A DNA stretch of 64,000 nucleotides, taken from assembly GCF_042453785.1 (NCBI RefSeq), contig NC_091677.1, positions 22,011,501-22,075,500 on the forward strand, read 5' to 3'. This document shows, one piece after another, positions 34,734 through 46,879 of this stretch; position 1 is the stretch's first letter; each line of letters opens with the position of its first letter. This DNA is from Malus domestica. Its lineage: Eukaryota > Streptophyta > Magnoliopsida > Rosales > Rosaceae. Position numbers and translations under genes: made by a program. The notes below the pieces were generated by a model. The model searched no databases, had not been told where the DNA came from, and saw only the letters and a list, made by a program, of their open reading frames with translations.

Positions 34734-35077
34734 TGTTGATGCATAAAACTAGAGGGGTCTTGGAACAATGTAAATCCGACCATGAATCTGCAAGAAAGTA
34801 AATAACACAAGACATATCGTGGTTCACCCCAATGTTTGGGCTACGTCCACACTGATATTGTATTTCTCTGTTTGTGAGAGGATGAGAGGGTGAGAGAGAC
34901 CTTTCTTATGGCCTAAGAATTGGCCTCCCTTAATGAGGAGAGTGAGGGGTCCTTTTATAGAATAAGGGCTCCTCACTTATTACATATTTGCTCCTTCATT
35001 TATTACATAATTACATTTGAGTCTTCTGAGTATTTATACGAGATCTAAATACGGAGGCCCTAAGTATGGTACAAACA
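34734..35077 (-). mobile_element. LTR (344 bp) of the LOR-carrying element
   Basis: It is bounded by TGTTGATGCAT and GGTACAAACA, giving TGTT..AACA inverted ends. It is followed on the minus strand by a primer-binding site, so it is the 5' LTR. To its right the LINE resumes in its RNase H part at CTGCTG. I recall very similar LTRs from apple sequence, from memory only. Confidence 0.75.
34952..34959 (-). promoter_or_regulatory. TATA box in the LTR, facing the LOR gene
   Basis: TATAAAAG on the minus strand lies mid-LTR, about 400 bp upstream of the LOR ATG. It is the likely start region for a transcript crossing the primer site and LOR frame. Confidence 0.55.
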
Positions 35078-35733
35078 CTGCTGTTTTATTATGGAGTAAA
35101 TTGAAGGTGCACAATGAGCTTTTATGGAATGGTGTAGAGGTTTCCCCTTTGGACACCCAACTTAAAGCTCAAACTTGGCTGTCAGAATACAGAAAATGGA
35201 ATGAGGTCAAAATGCACGACATCACGGAACGAGTTCAGAAATGGCAGAAGCTAGATTTTGGTTGGATAAAATGCAACTTTGATGCTGCTTGGTATAAGAT
35301 TGGATCGCGTGGAGGTATTGGGATTGTGGTAAGAAACTCAGAGGCCGAGTTCATTGCAGCAATGGTGGTCCGGGAGAATGAGATTCGTTCTGCATTGCAT
35401 GCCGAGGCTGTTGCTGTGCGTGCAACAATTGTGTTTACACGGCAATGGTCAACTAAACAGGTGCAGGTGGAGGGTGATGCTCTTATGGTGATATCTGAAA
35501 TCCATAATGAAGGAACAACGCATCATGACCCTTATGAACATCTGTTTGCTGATACGTGGCAAATCCTTCTAAGTTTCAAGCAATGGAAGGTTTCATTTGG
35601 TCGAAAAGATACGAATAAGGTGGCTCACCGCCTAGCAAGATTTAGTTTAGGTCTCGATCACCCAGTTTCTTGGTTCGAGGAACCTCCTGATGTAATTTCT
35701 GATTTATTATTGAAAGATAGTATTAGTAGTTAA
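35078..35733 (+). pseudogene. LINE RNase H domain (RVT_3-type) remnant
   Basis: The LINE resumes with LLWSKLKVHNELLWNGV, then KCNFDAAW, GGIGIVVRNSEAEFIAA, ALHAEAVAVRATIVF, QVEGDALMVI and NKVAHRLARFSLG, and stops at 35731-35733. The acidic residues expected of RNase H (D in NFDAAW, E in HAEAVA, D in EGDAL) are all present, so this domain is the best preserved part of the LINE. Confidence 0.8.
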
Positions 35734-35885
35734 GTTTGGTGCGAGATATTATTTTTCCCTTTTTTCAGGTTGAAAGCCTCGAAAAGATTTTTATTGGGGC
35801 CCACTATTAGCATCATATCCTTACTTTCATATGTACTTCTCTATTCAATGAATATCGTACTTCCATTCAAAAAAAAAAAAAAAAA

Positions 35886-36626
35886 CTGAACGGTAAATAA
35901 TTGTAATTTTCTTGAAGTATGGTGTATAAGATAACAAAACTGCACTACACATTTTCTAGTTCCTAGACAAGGTTTTGCAAGACCGAGTCGGATGGGCCCG
36001 AGTCACTCGACGCTAATCCCATGGCACGTTGACTATGGTAAATTTGGATAAGGTCCGTTTATTCACAATTACATTTATTACCCATCCAAATATTGTCAAC
36101 CATATTAATTTTTACTTTCATTTTTATTTTCCTGAATTTATAAGATAAAAGGGATAGGGGTACTCAATATTTTTGTGATATTCCTTTTCACTTGTAAGTG
36201 AAATAAGATAATGAATTCGATACTAAATTAAATTACTTATTATGTGATTTAGCTAAAATCTTACATATTTTCAATATAAATATATCCTTTTACTCGAAAA
36301 ATAAAATAAAATAAGGACGTGGGGTGGGGGAGGTCGGTCCAAAAGGCACGTGACAAGGGTGGAGGTGGTGTCAGCGATCATGTGAGGACTTTCATAAGGG
36401 TTCAACTTCCCCTTCCTATTGTTTAATACAAATCTCTCACCATGCAAAATCGTGCTCCAATTTCCACTTATTTACACCCATACCCGTCTCCTCTCTCCTA
36501 AAATGTTAAAACCCCCCCCCCTCCCAACGCCCTCCATTATCTCTCTCACTCATCACTCATCACTCTCACACTATCCAAGCAAACTCTTTCTCTCTCTAGA
36601 AATTTTCACTATCAATTCCTTCACAA
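35886..36626. other. Upstream region of the GATA gene
   Basis: AT-rich to 36300, with a possible SINE relic near 36175-36215 (TTCACTTGTAAGTGA..GAATTCGAT). From 36410 the sequence is CT-rich, like a 5' leader. A run of nine C lies near 36512. The leader before the ATG contains CTCTCTCTAG. Confidence 0.4.
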
Positions 36627-37985
36627 ATGGAACTGCCCGAGTTCTACCTCGGCGGCTACTTCAACGGCGGAGCCACCACGTTATCGCCGGAAAAGAAGCC
36701 TACCGGCGGCGATTTCACCGTTGACGACCTCCTCAACTTCTCTAATGAAGACCCCTTCGTCACCACAGCGGACGGCGGCGGCGGTTTCTTTGACCCTGCC
36801 GCCCATTCCTCAGCGGTCACCGCCGTTGACAGCTGTAATTCCTCGGTCTCTGGCGGAGAGCCTCAGTTCTCCGGCAACCGGAGCTTTGGCGACTCTCAGA
36901 TCTCCGGCGACCTCTGCGTTCCGGTAAACCTCCAATTCCATTAATTCGTGAATTCTAATGATATTCATTAATTTTTGGCTTCTGCATGCAATTTGCATGA
37001 TCCTGACGTTAATTTTATAATGAACTATTTAACAAAATAGTTTATTTCGGGAATTGATAATTAAAATTATTTTTATTTTCAAATTATAATAAATTCATAT
37101 GTAATTGTTGTCCTGAAATGTAATTCGCAGGACAGGAGGATAATTCTTTATATATTGCATGCAATATATAGAATATACGATGATTACGATCACCACATTA
37201 CTTTTATGTTTGATTATTATGTAAAATTAATTAATTATTTATTGGCAAATTAATTGCAATTTTTATTAATTTGTATAATTAAAAATTGATTGCAGTACGA
37301 CGATTTGGCGGAGCTGGAATGGCTGTCGAACTTTGTGGAGGATTCTTTCTCAGCAGACAAGGATTTACAATCTCTCCAGTTCCTCTCCGTAAGCAACACA
37401 ACCAAACCTCAAACCCCCGAAACGTGTTCATCCTCCGAAACGCCTCAGAACGCACCGCTTTTCCCCTCCGAAACGCCTCTCCCGGGCAAGGCTCGAAGCA
37501 AGCGCTCACGCGCCGCCCCCGGAGACTGGTCCACGCGCCTCCTCCACCTCATCACTCCCAACAATGACACCAAACCTCCCACAACAACATTGCATAAGAA
37601 GAGAGATGGTGCCACCGGTGGGGGCAATTCGCATTCGGGTTCAGACTCTTCAGGCCGAAAATGCCTCCATTGCGCGGCTGAGAAGACCCCGCAATGGCGA
37701 ACTGGGCCCATGGGACCTAAAACTCTTTGCAACGCTTGCGGCGTCCGGTACAAGTCAGGTCGGCTTGTGCCCGAGTACCGGCCCGCCGCGAGCCCTACTT
37801 TCGTGTCGGCTAGGCACTCCAATTCGCATAGGAAGGTTCTGGAGCTCCGAAGACAGAAGGAGGTTCAGAGATCACATCATCATCAATTTCTGAGTCAAAG
37901 TTCCATTTTTGGCGTATCCAACGGTGGTCATGATGAGTACTTGATCCATCATCATAATGTGAACGATTTTCGGCAGATGATGTAG
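36627..37985 (+). CDS. GATA-type zinc-finger transcription factor (subfamily A)
   Basis: Two exons, 36627-36923 and 37296-37985, joined in phase 0 across a GT-AG intron of 372 bp; 328 residues. The N-terminus has [15 protein letters not shown] (about residues 30-44), the acidic segment typical of subfamily A plant GATA factors. Residues 100-115 read [16 protein letters not shown], also conserved in that group. A basic KARSKRSR (164-171) is a likely nuclear signal. The single type-IV finger spans residues 222-247 as C-X2-C-X18-C-X2-C, with [19 protein letters not shown], followed by [20 protein letters not shown]. The C-terminal tail is His-rich. Such factors bind (A/T)GATA(A/G) sites; the nearest Arabidopsis relatives are the GATA4/9/12 group, by memory. 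The intron sits at the same place as in other subfamily A genes. Intact. Confidence 0.93.
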
Positions 37986-39019
37986 TGGATGCTAGAGTAG
38001 GATAATTAAGGTGGACCTCTCTAATTTTAACATGAAATCTCTAGCTTAATTTGCTAATTTTTTGGCTGTTAAAATTTGAATTTGTAGTCAAATGTTTTAA
38101 GGGTCATTGGGAAAAAAATTGTAGAATTGAAAAAAAAAAGTAAAAATTGGGGTTGGCTTTGTATTCTACTTTCTTTTTATTGCCGAATTTGGCAAATTTA
38201 GAATCAATTTTATCTACATTTTGTTCTTTTGATAAGTTTAATAAAATTAACAAATTTTGTTTATTGAGGAACAAATAAAAGAAGAAGAATGTAACAAAAA
38301 ATAAATAAAGAAGAAATGTCAATTTACTAATGTAAGTGTGATGTCAAGGACTCGATAATATTTTTTCCTATTTTTTAGACCATATATCAACCATATTATA
38401 GCCACAAAGGATCGAGTTATATTTTACTAGTATGAAAATTAAGTGTATATATAGTCTTATTTGAATGTGATGTAGTTAGGACATTAGTCCTTATACATTA
38501 CGGTTAACTATACTTTGGACAAGTTAGGGACAATGTCAATGTTTATCTTGATCGGATATTAAATACGATAAGTTCACATTATCATCAAATAAATAGTCTG
38601 TCACTCCCATGATGAGGAGCTACCAAAAGTTTGTCCAATTTGTATAAATTTCCATGAACATATATAGCATTTCCTAGAACTTACGAAATTTGGAACATAT
38701 AATTAAAGTGCAACATGCAAACTTGAAAGGAATATAATATATGTGGAGAGAAAGCAAAGTTCATGTACTAGACTTGTGATTGATCAGTGGCACCCTTTTG
38801 TGAATATCGAGGGCCCAAATTTCATGGCACATTAGGAGAATATTAAGGCAATACAGCAGGAATCAGCAAGGTAGGAGAGAGAGCATGGAATTCAGTGAGG
38901 AATTTATAAGTATTATGTTGATACATCGTCTTGTGTACGTACCATTTTAAATATATTAAAGTGAGTTTTTTTTTGTTAAAAAGTGAATAGTATCAGAATT
39001 TTTTTACTAAAGTTTCTTT
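37986..39019. other. GATA 3' UTR and AT-rich flank
   Basis: T-rich downstream sequence; no further gene or named repeat. Confidence 0.45.
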
Positions 39020-39160
39020 GAAAAGAACAACTAATGAAAATGATTTGGAAACTTTGAGTTTTAACGAAAATAACAAAATAAAGGGTAAAGTGAATAGTAC
39101 CAAGATTGATTTTTTAGTGTTAAAATGAACAGTACCAGAAACTTTTAACTAAAGTTCTCT
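39020..39160 (-). mobile_element. Short dispersed MITE, copy B
   Basis: Core AACGAAAATAACAAAATAAAGGG..TTTTAGTGTTAAAATGAACAGTACC matches the family seen at 19991-20140. Confidence 0.6.
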
Positions 39161-39256
39161 TTTTAAAAAGCTTGGGAAACCAATGCAAAGCAAAGAGAAG
39201 AGACGAATGGAGAAAGAAAGAGAGGAGGAGAAAGTGCGTAAAAATTTGAAAAGAAA

Positions 39257-39720
39257 ATTATAGCAATAGTCTCTCAATTTTAACTCAATTGGAGTAATGA
39301 TTTTTAAAAAAATTCATGATTATTAGTCCATTAACTCATCAAAATGTGCATCTATGGTCATTTTCTTCAATTTTGTTAGAATTTTGTCAAAATGAGTGAT
39401 GTTGGAATGACTATTGCTACAATTGGGTTAAAGTTGAGAGACCATTACTCTAGTTGGGTTAAAGTTGAGAGACCATTGCTACAATTTTCTCATTTGGTTT
39501 TCTATATTTGCCCCTTGATTCAGCCTCGTGTGCATGACACGTGATTCGTTTTTACGGAAATTCTAACAGAGTTGACGAAAAAAACCATAGCCACACGTTT
39601 TAATGAGTTAAGGAACCACTGATCGTGTTCCGGAGGGACCAGCCATTGTACTTCTTAGATTTTTAATTGAGAGACCATTACTCCAATTGAGTTAAAGTTG
39701 ATGGACCATTATTATAATTT
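39257..39720. repeat. Foldback element with long imperfect terminal inverted repeats
   Basis: The left arm reads AAATTATAGCAATAGTCTCTC.. and the right arm, ending near 39720, reads CTCCAATTGAGTTAAAGTTG..AAATT, its approximate reverse complement. An internal segment GGGTTAAAGTTGAGAGACC is tandemly duplicated (about 39425-39476). It is probably a Mutator-like MITE. Confidence 0.6.
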
Positions 39721-40590
39721 CCTCAAATTTAAAGGGGGAATTTGGCATTGGTTGCACAAAGTTGCTAGCAAAAATTAAGAGATTTTTTCATGTATTCAGA
39801 GCACAAGTCGGTGAAGCACAATTTGTAAAGCTCACATCATAATATAAGTGAAGGAAGTAAAATTTTCAATGTCTCTTTACTTATATTTATAACACATTAT
39901 GTACCTATCATCTTGTATTTAGTTCATTGAAAAACTTCTCCAAAAATAATGCGGGAGGGACACATGTGGGGGATCAATAAACAAAGGATTAGGTACACCT
40001 GGGGACTGATTTAGCTGTCCACCCGATCCTAGACATTTGCCCTTCCATGAGGTCCCACTGTCTTATTACTTATAATTAGATTAGTTGTTTTAGGGGTTAA
40101 TTATTTTATTTTTTTCTAGATCATATTTGCATTTGTTGTGTTGAGTTTGTCGAAATTTAACAACTCCATGTGTGACTGTGTGGGACTATGATTTTTCCTC
40201 CTTTTGTTCTCTAATTGACTTCACTCTATGATTTTTATTGTAGGAATGATGAACTTCAATTACATTTGGGCAACTAAGGACATGTTTGCTAATTAAGGAG
40301 AAAAAGGGAAGAAGGAGAAAGAAAAACTTGATTTTTTTTTATTACAATAGATATTTTACACGAATTTAAACTAAAGGAATGGAAATTGGTTTGAACTTGA
40401 ACACAATGGGTTGAGGAAGAAAGCCTTAACCACCAAGGCAATCTATCACTTACGGATGTAATTTTCATTTAAACATTTTTTAGTTTTAGTTTATATATGT
40501 ATGATAAATTTCCTCTCATATCTTTTCTTGATCACTTCTTTCATTGTTCTTATCTTTTTATTTTCTTTCTCATCTCTTTTAATAAACTTA
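39721..40590. other. AT-rich intergenic DNA, no gene seen
   Basis: No coding signal or named repeat. Confidence 0.45.
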
Positions 40591-40834
40591 AGGCTTGTTT
40601 ACTTATTAGCAATACGGAAATAAGAAATCGAATAACTGCGGCACGGGAAAATTAAGAAAAGGAAATTGGATTTAACACCTTCTCCTCTAGTTAATTAAAT
40701 TCCTAAAATTGGGTTATTTCATTCGGATTTTAGATAATCTCATTACTGATTACATACAGGTAAACACGAAGGAAGTCATGAAGGGAACTCATTCTCTCTC
40801 TTTTCATTTCCATTATTGATAAGTAAACAAGCCC
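40591..40834. mobile_element. Tourist-like MITE (244 bp)
   Basis: Left end AGGCTTGTTTACTTATTAGC; right end, as reverse complement, GGGCTTGTTTACTTATCAAT. It is flanked by the direct repeat TTA (40588-40590, 40835-40837). Confidence 0.7.
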
Positions 40835-41191
40835 TTAAAGAAGAGAATACATTATATAAGAACGTCACCACATATATATGTCTAAATATGTACAATAAGT
40901 GGAGTGAAGAATGAGAACTACGACCGCTTTAGACAATGCATGCAGCAGAGATATGTATATGCCCACTTTACATAACACTAATAATGCACACATGCATGGA
41001 AAGAATGTGATGGGGGCTTCAATTCATTGAGACAATGCCAAGTGCTGGGCCATGCAAAGCGAAGATGGGTACACATGCATACCCTTATCCTCCTATTCCT
41101 GCCTTTGAAATCCAACAACACACATTTATACGTACAAGACTGCAAGGGTACGCAAAAGTACACATATATGTACACCTATGCATTGTTACTA
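40835..41191. other. Intergenic DNA, no gene seen
   Basis: Complementary short frames on both strands at about 41000-41200 have no recognisable features. Confidence 0.4.
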
Positions 41192-41857
41192 TTCTAAAAA
41201 TCGGCTTAGGCAGTGCTTAGGCGCTGAACGGTGGAGCCCCACCCCAATTTTGGACAAGGCATTTGAAAAAATCGACTAGAAGCTAGGCGGGTTAGGCGGG
41301 CCTAGGCGGTCCTAGGTGGCCCTAGGTGGTCCTAGGCGGTTTTTTTTATATATATTTTTATATTAATTGTGTGTGTTTTTTTTTTCTTTTTTGGTTTCAT
41401 GATTGTATACTTATGGTGTGCCTAATTTGCAAATGATGGATTTACTACAAGTTCATCCAATAGTGAAACAAATTGAAGCACATTTGAGGGGATACATACA
41501 AAGAAAAGAAATAAACTAGATACAACAAGGTTAAATAATTTAGTCTATATCTAATCCAATGCAAGGATCATGATTCATGAACAAGAAGAATTTAGTCTAT
41601 CATCCAAATCCTCCTCATTATGATTATATGCTTATTGTTTTTTAAATATTGAATTTTTTGGATGTATATAATTTGTGTATTCTTCTACTTCTATTTTTGC
41701 ATTTTATAATTCTTTTATTATCCATACAAGTATAATGTTTTTTAGGTGTAAATAGGCACTTATTTATAAGATATATAATAAATTTACATAAATCCGCCTA
41801 GCCGCCTAGGCACTAGGCCTTGCCCGCTGCCCTGACTAGTGCCTAACGATTTTTAGA
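41192..41857. mobile_element. Non-autonomous DNA transposon with a CCTAGGCGG minisatellite
   Basis: The termini are inverted: TTCTAAAAATCGGCTTAGGC at the left, and TTCTAAAAATCGTTAGGCAC as the reverse complement of the right end. Next to the left end (about 41283-41340) lie five to six units of CCTAGGCGGT/CCTAGGTGGC. No transposase. Confidence 0.65.
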
Positions 41858-41931
41858 ACCTTGATTGTTGCTTTCTTTTTACAATCAATTCTACTTTAAT
41901 TTTCCATTATATGTATATATATATGTTTTAG

Positions 41932-42376
41932 AGATATTTGTCGGTTTGCTCCTTGAACTTGTATAGAGTTGTCAATTTCCTGAACTTTAATTTTAGTCAA
42001 TTACACCCCTGAACTTTTATAATTAGCCAATTCCCTCAAGAACTTTAACTTTAGCCGATTACCCCCCTAAAATTTTGTACATAGCCAATTCCCCCTCTAG
42101 TGTTAGATTTTAAATTTTTTATCCATCAATTTTCCATTCTTTTTGCCCCCATACAGTTGTCATTCGTTGTCCCCGTGATCAAAATGAATGGAAAATTGGA
42201 TGATTTTTTTTTAAAATTTAGTGTTATTTATAAAAGTTCAGGGGGGGGTAATCGGCTAAAATTCAAGTTCAAGAGGGGAATTGTCTAATCATAAAAATTT
42301 AGGGGCTAATCGATTAAAATTAAAGTTCAAGTGGGAAATTTACAGCTCTATACAAATTTAGGGGGCAAATATGCCT
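41932..42376. repeat. Long foldback element (MULE-MITE type)
   Basis: Each arm of about 190 bp carries three degenerate sub-units of the form GAACTTTAATTTTAGTCAATTA. The right arm is the inverted version (TTAAAGTTCAAGTGGG..). The ends GTTTGCTCCTTGAACTT and AATTTAGGGGGCAAAT mirror one another. Confidence 0.65.
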
Positions 42377-42796
42377 ATATTTTATGTAACAATACTCTAC
42401 TCTAATAGAATGACTTAACATGAATATAAAACTTCTCAAATTCTCACTTATTGATGAAGAAGAATAACACCAGTCGTACACAGTTGATATAGAGAATAAT
42501 CAATATGAGAGGATAGGGCACATTGAGCGGAAAATGTGAATTGGAGGAAGCTTCCGGGGGGATTGCATGTGGGATGATGAATGAAACCCAAGCACATGGT
42601 GTACGTGACGTGCATGCCCTGCATCTGCTTCTGTTTAAATTGGATAATATATCCAAATTTCAGAATGGCTTTGCTGCCCAGTTGTCTCGAAGATCTTTTA
42701 ACCCCCATGTTATATTTTGTTAAGAAGATATGATCGATATGTTTCTTGTCCCCCATCCCCTCCAGTGCTATCTTCTTATGACTTTCGCCCTCTCTC
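42377..42796. other. Intergenic DNA, no gene seen
   Basis: Overlapping short frames on both strands (42444-42756) have no domain features; I do not call them genes. Confidence 0.4.
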
Positions 42797-42944
42797 GGGT
42801 GAGATATTCACATACCCTATTTTACTTCTCACACACCTTTTTAATTTTCGGTTGTCGGATCGGATGAATTGAATAAGATCTAACAGACATAAATTATCAA
42901 GGGATGTGTGAGAAGTAAAACATGATGTGTGAATAGCAGACCCC
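42797..42944. mobile_element. Short MITE with inverted ends
   Basis: The left TATTCACATACCCTATTTT..CTTCTCACACACC is mirrored on the right by GGATGTGTGAGAAGTAAAAC..GTGTGAATA. Total 148 bp. Confidence 0.6.
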
Positions 42945-43580
42945 ATTTATTACAAATTTCTACTACCACTGTGCATTTTTTACACTAGTTAATTACTTAT
43001 AAGTTAAGCTGTCTATATGTGTTTATGTATATAAGTACACATATGTTTTGATTCTTAACATACAACGTGTTACAATTTGCAGCTGGAAGCATATATAACC
43101 ATTAATCAGTGAGTCAGTATATAGAAAGGTCATGAGATAAAAGCTGAGCAGGAATTAATCGATTAGAACGAAAAAAAAGGGGTCCTTTTGGGATAAAGAA
43201 GCCAACATGGAGCACAAAATTGGTTTTTCAACATGAAGAAAATATGCCCAATAAAAGGAAGCTTGTAATGGTAATGGCCTAACCAATTAGGCTTCTTCTT
43301 TTTCTCCCCCCTCAAATTATGTAGTAACAAGATAATTATAATAGGAACACACACCCTCAAATTATCTTGTTACTAATTTATCACAGGACAAGTCTGTTGG
43401 ACAGATGATTTACTTTTGAACACGTGACAAATATTTATTTGATGAGTTATACCACTGAAATTATATATGTCTTAGTTGCATGAGAGAATCTCTCTCCATC
43501 CGTTTTTTCGATAGATGATGAACTATTTGATGAGTGATGCCGTCGGACAGCATTCCATGCAATAGGAATCCCTACATGAC
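42945..43580. other. Intergenic DNA, no gene seen
   Basis: A segment containing CCTCAAATTATGTAGTAACAAG (43310) is near-repeated at 43351. Otherwise featureless. Confidence 0.4.
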
Positions 43581-43690
43581 GTTTAGGGCCGGCCCTAAGG
43601 GTAGCCGGGGAAGGCGGTCGCCTAAGGCCCCCAAGTTTCGGGGGCTCCAAATTTTTTTATACATCCTGTATATAACATATAAATAACAAA
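43581..43690. mobile_element. hAT-type transposon end
   Basis: TTTAGGGCCGGCCCTAAGG followed by GGCGGTCGCCTAAGGCCCCC and CGGGGGCTCC resembles the palindromic sub-terminal region of hAT transposons often seen in plants. The opposite end is not identified. Confidence 0.4.
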
Positions 43691-44399
43691 ATGTTTAAAA
43701 CTGTCGCAAATATTATTTTTTAGCACATCGATTTATTTTTAGAGTGTTGATAGACCAACTTCATTGTTCTATTTTTCCAGCAACATTCTAATTTCACTCA
43801 CCTTAAAAAATTAAAAAATTGAAATGTTATTTTCTCACCCTTTATTATTTCTAAAGTAACCTTTAATATATATTAAAAATTTTATACATTTTTTTTAATC
43901 TATCCCATCCTTAATCGCAGCACCACATTCACGGTGCAGCCGAAGCCCCAACCCGCCTGCCCACTCATCCCCATCTCGCAACCCATCCACCACCACCTCT
44001 CAATAATCAATATCTTTGTCCCCTACCCACCACCACACTCTCTCCTGATACCTACCCCTCTGCCACCGAAACATGTCCCCCTTTTCACGCCATAACCAAA
44101 TCCTTCTCCAACTACATGGCCAACCCATAATAATTACTCTAGATAGCCCCCAACCCCTATCCTCATTTGGGATTTCAATGAATGTCATCCAACCTAAACC
44201 CTAGAACCCAACAATTTTTTTTTTATTCAAATATGTGGGTGTTCAAAAGTTTCTCGATTGAAGTGGTTATAGTAGTTGATGGTGGCGCAGTATTTACATG
44301 TCAGTTGCCCAATTATAAACAAGGGTTTAAAAGTATTTTTCTAAAATGAATATATGTCAATAACATTTTGATTACAAGGTGGGTGAGAAATGGGGTGAG
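43691..44399. other. Intergenic DNA, no gene seen
   Basis: C-rich patches (43915-44060) without a conserved frame; possibly hAT interior. Confidence 0.35.
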
Positions 44400-44555
44400 T
44401 TTAGTAGCACTCTATTTTTATACTAAATGGAGGGGAGTTTGGCTAAACCACACAATGATCAACCTAATTTGGCATCAAATTCACCATCCACGCAATTCGA
44501 ACCTAAAACATCTTACTTATGATGAATATCACCAAATCATAATACTGAGTGACTG
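44400..44555 (-). mobile_element. tRNA-derived SINE, third copy (diverged)
   Basis: GGCTAAACCACACAATGATC followed by ACGCAATTCGAACCTAAAAC and ATCTTACTTATGATG keeps the order seen at 4070 and 25523, with more divergence and no clear T run. Confidence 0.5.
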
Positions 44556-46879
44556 ATTGACTGTTATTTAAATTAAACAAGTAACCTATACTTCCCATAA
44601 ATGTAGGAAAATGGTTTTGAAGAATCCGATGCATAGGATAGAAGCATGATGGGACTTGAACTCACAAGTTCTTTATGACGCATGACTAGGATTTAATAAC
44701 CACCTTGCAAGGATTTTTAGGGTTTGGCCTGAGTAGATCAGGGATTTTACTTGATGTAATCAAAATTTGTAACTAAACACCAGTTGAAATCTGTGAGGGT
44801 GTTGGCAACCGCCAATATCTTCAATTTCGATAAACAACACTGAAGTCATAGAATTAGCCGACCAATGAGCACTTTCAATTTAGATAAACATCATTGCTTT
44901 GAGACGGACTGATTATCTAAGTCTCTGTCAGCAAATAATCTCTAAGTACTTGTTGGAATAGGTCATCTTATTAGTCTAAAATTTCATCAACTAATGATAG
45001 CTCGATCAAGAAATGAAAGGAAGCACGCGAAATTATGTACAATCTTTTATTACATTCTTATTTTATTGATTACATTCCTATTTTGTTTGTGCTTACGAAA
45101 ATGGCATATCCCGTTGACGGTAGAGTCGAAACCGAAACTGCATGGTTAATCGCTGAAAGATGTTTTCTTGTGTGGAAGAAATTTCATGAAAATTATAGCA
45201 GTCGGTATGGAACTAGTCGTAGGAAAAGTGCACTTACTAGTTACTAATATGATAAAAAATTTGAGTTTTGCATTAGGCAAATATAGAGATGCTCAGACAA
45301 AAGCGGTGAAAATTTATCAAGGTGACACAAATATTGGGGATGAGGTAAAAAAATTTCTAATTTTTTTATTAGCACCTACATTTATTTTTTTTTGAAATAA
45401 TTAATTTTTTCCCACTTTATTTGTTTTAGTTGATGCAAGCAAACAGTTGGTACCTATTTTTGCCCAAATTCATCACAAGGTTCAACCATCACAAATGTTG
45501 GAAAGTTGTGAAAATTTTGCCTAAAATACTGAATTATTAAGCTTGTTTCTAATGTTGTTCCCAAAAGACGACGCTAAGAGGTGAGACTGACAGGGAGAGT
45601 GGTTCATTTTATAGAAGTCAAGTTGAGTATGCAAGGAACTTGAGATTGATAAAAAAGATCGAAAAGCTATGTTCATGAAGGTTGACGACAAAGCATCACC
45701 AAACACACAAGCTTTTTCAAGGCACAAATGAAGGAAAGTGACAAGAAGAAGAAATCTTTTCCATGATGACGGACATGGCATCTCGAATCTTAGTGAAGAC
45801 GAACCTAGCACCACAAATTGGTCTGGGTACATATAATTATCAGGTTATCTTATTAGATTTTTAAGATGTACCCGTTTTTATTTGAGAAATAGAATTTAAT
45901 TATAATGTTTCATTGATTTATGAAAAAATAAAAATTAACAAAGCACTTTAATTAAATATAATAGAACTATATATTAAACAAATAAATCTCGAATAGTTAC
46001 AAAAATGTCCTTTAATATTTACTCCTCATTATTTGGGCTTTAATTAATATAATCGCAGATTGCATCCGCTATATTAATTGAACATAGCACCAATTAATTT
46101 ACTTTTGCTCCTTATATTGTTCTTTTGCACTTTCCGAATTTACAGTTTTGTGAATTAAATCTTTGAAAATCTATATGCGCAGGTTTGAATCCCCAAGCAT
46201 GTCGTAGGTTTGGGATATGTCACTTGCGTTCGAGTTCAAATCTTTTTTCTCACAAGTTAGATGAAAGTGGAGTATTCACCAACTTGCATGGTCGGTCTTA
46301 TAATTCTTGTGCGACATAAATAAAAAAGTGTACATGTATAATTGTGTATTAAAGTCAATTTTGATGCTCCCAAGCTACATGAATAAAAATGGTTACACCA
46401 TTCACAGACTGTACATACATCATTGGATTTAGATTCATTGTCTCTGTTAGACTAAAAACTTGAGGGTTTTAGAAAATTGGAGGTCTTGTGCGGTAACACT
46501 ACATGCACCATCCTACTTAAGTTAGGGAAAATAATACTGGTTTTTTGGATATTCAGGATAGAACTACCTGCAACTTAGCCGGGAGGCAGGAAATGGGTTT
46601 TTGGATATTTAGGGTGTGTGAATAGTTGAATAGAGAATACTTTATTGTACCGCAAACATAAATTGATAACCAAGTGTTATTATATAAGTAATTGAGCAGT
46701 TCAAAATGATTTTTTGTTTGTTTATAATATGATATTTAGTATGCCAGACCGTGTTTTTGATACAATGAAAATTTTATGTGGCATGGTTACGTTTTTGTGA
46801 CATGGCGGTTCCGTAAATGAATCCAGAGGACATAGAAAAAAAAAATGAAACGAAAGAATCCGAAGTCCCACGTCTAAAA
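44556..46879. other. Intergenic DNA before the X-Y array
   Basis: A 48-codon frame from the ATG at 45101 (MAYPVDGRVE...) has no known family features. From 46170 to 46370 the sequence (TCGAGTTCAAATCTTTTT, AACTTGCATGGTCGGTC) is a diverged relative of the left part of the Y unit at 50440-50600. Confidence 0.4.

Larger units (their letters stand above)
26860..35885 (+). mobile_element. Decayed L1-type LINE with two nested insertions
   Basis: Remnants of a plant L1 element occur in order: an ORF1 DUF4283 domain, endonuclease, reverse transcriptase, zf-RVT and RNase H, ending in an A run at 35869-35885. Frames are broken by many stops and indels. A solo LTR (30704-32330) and an LTR element with a captured gene (about 33470-35077) interrupt it. 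Without them the LINE is about 5.8 kb. The 5' end is approximate and I could not find a clear target duplication. Confidence 0.85.

Noticed and set aside
35017-35733. 238-codon RNase H-like frame as a host gene
   Set aside because: It starts inside an LTR and continues into LINE RNase H sequence followed by the LINE A tail; it belongs to the retrotransposon.
36529-36724. Alternative frames over GATA exon 1 (for example 36419-36724)
   Set aside because: The frame from 36627 joins exon 2 in phase and gives conserved GATA subfamily motifs; the others do not.
45101-45247. Small gene MAYPVDGRVE...
   Set aside because: Short frame with no recognisable domain, no clear splice context and no second copy to support conservation.
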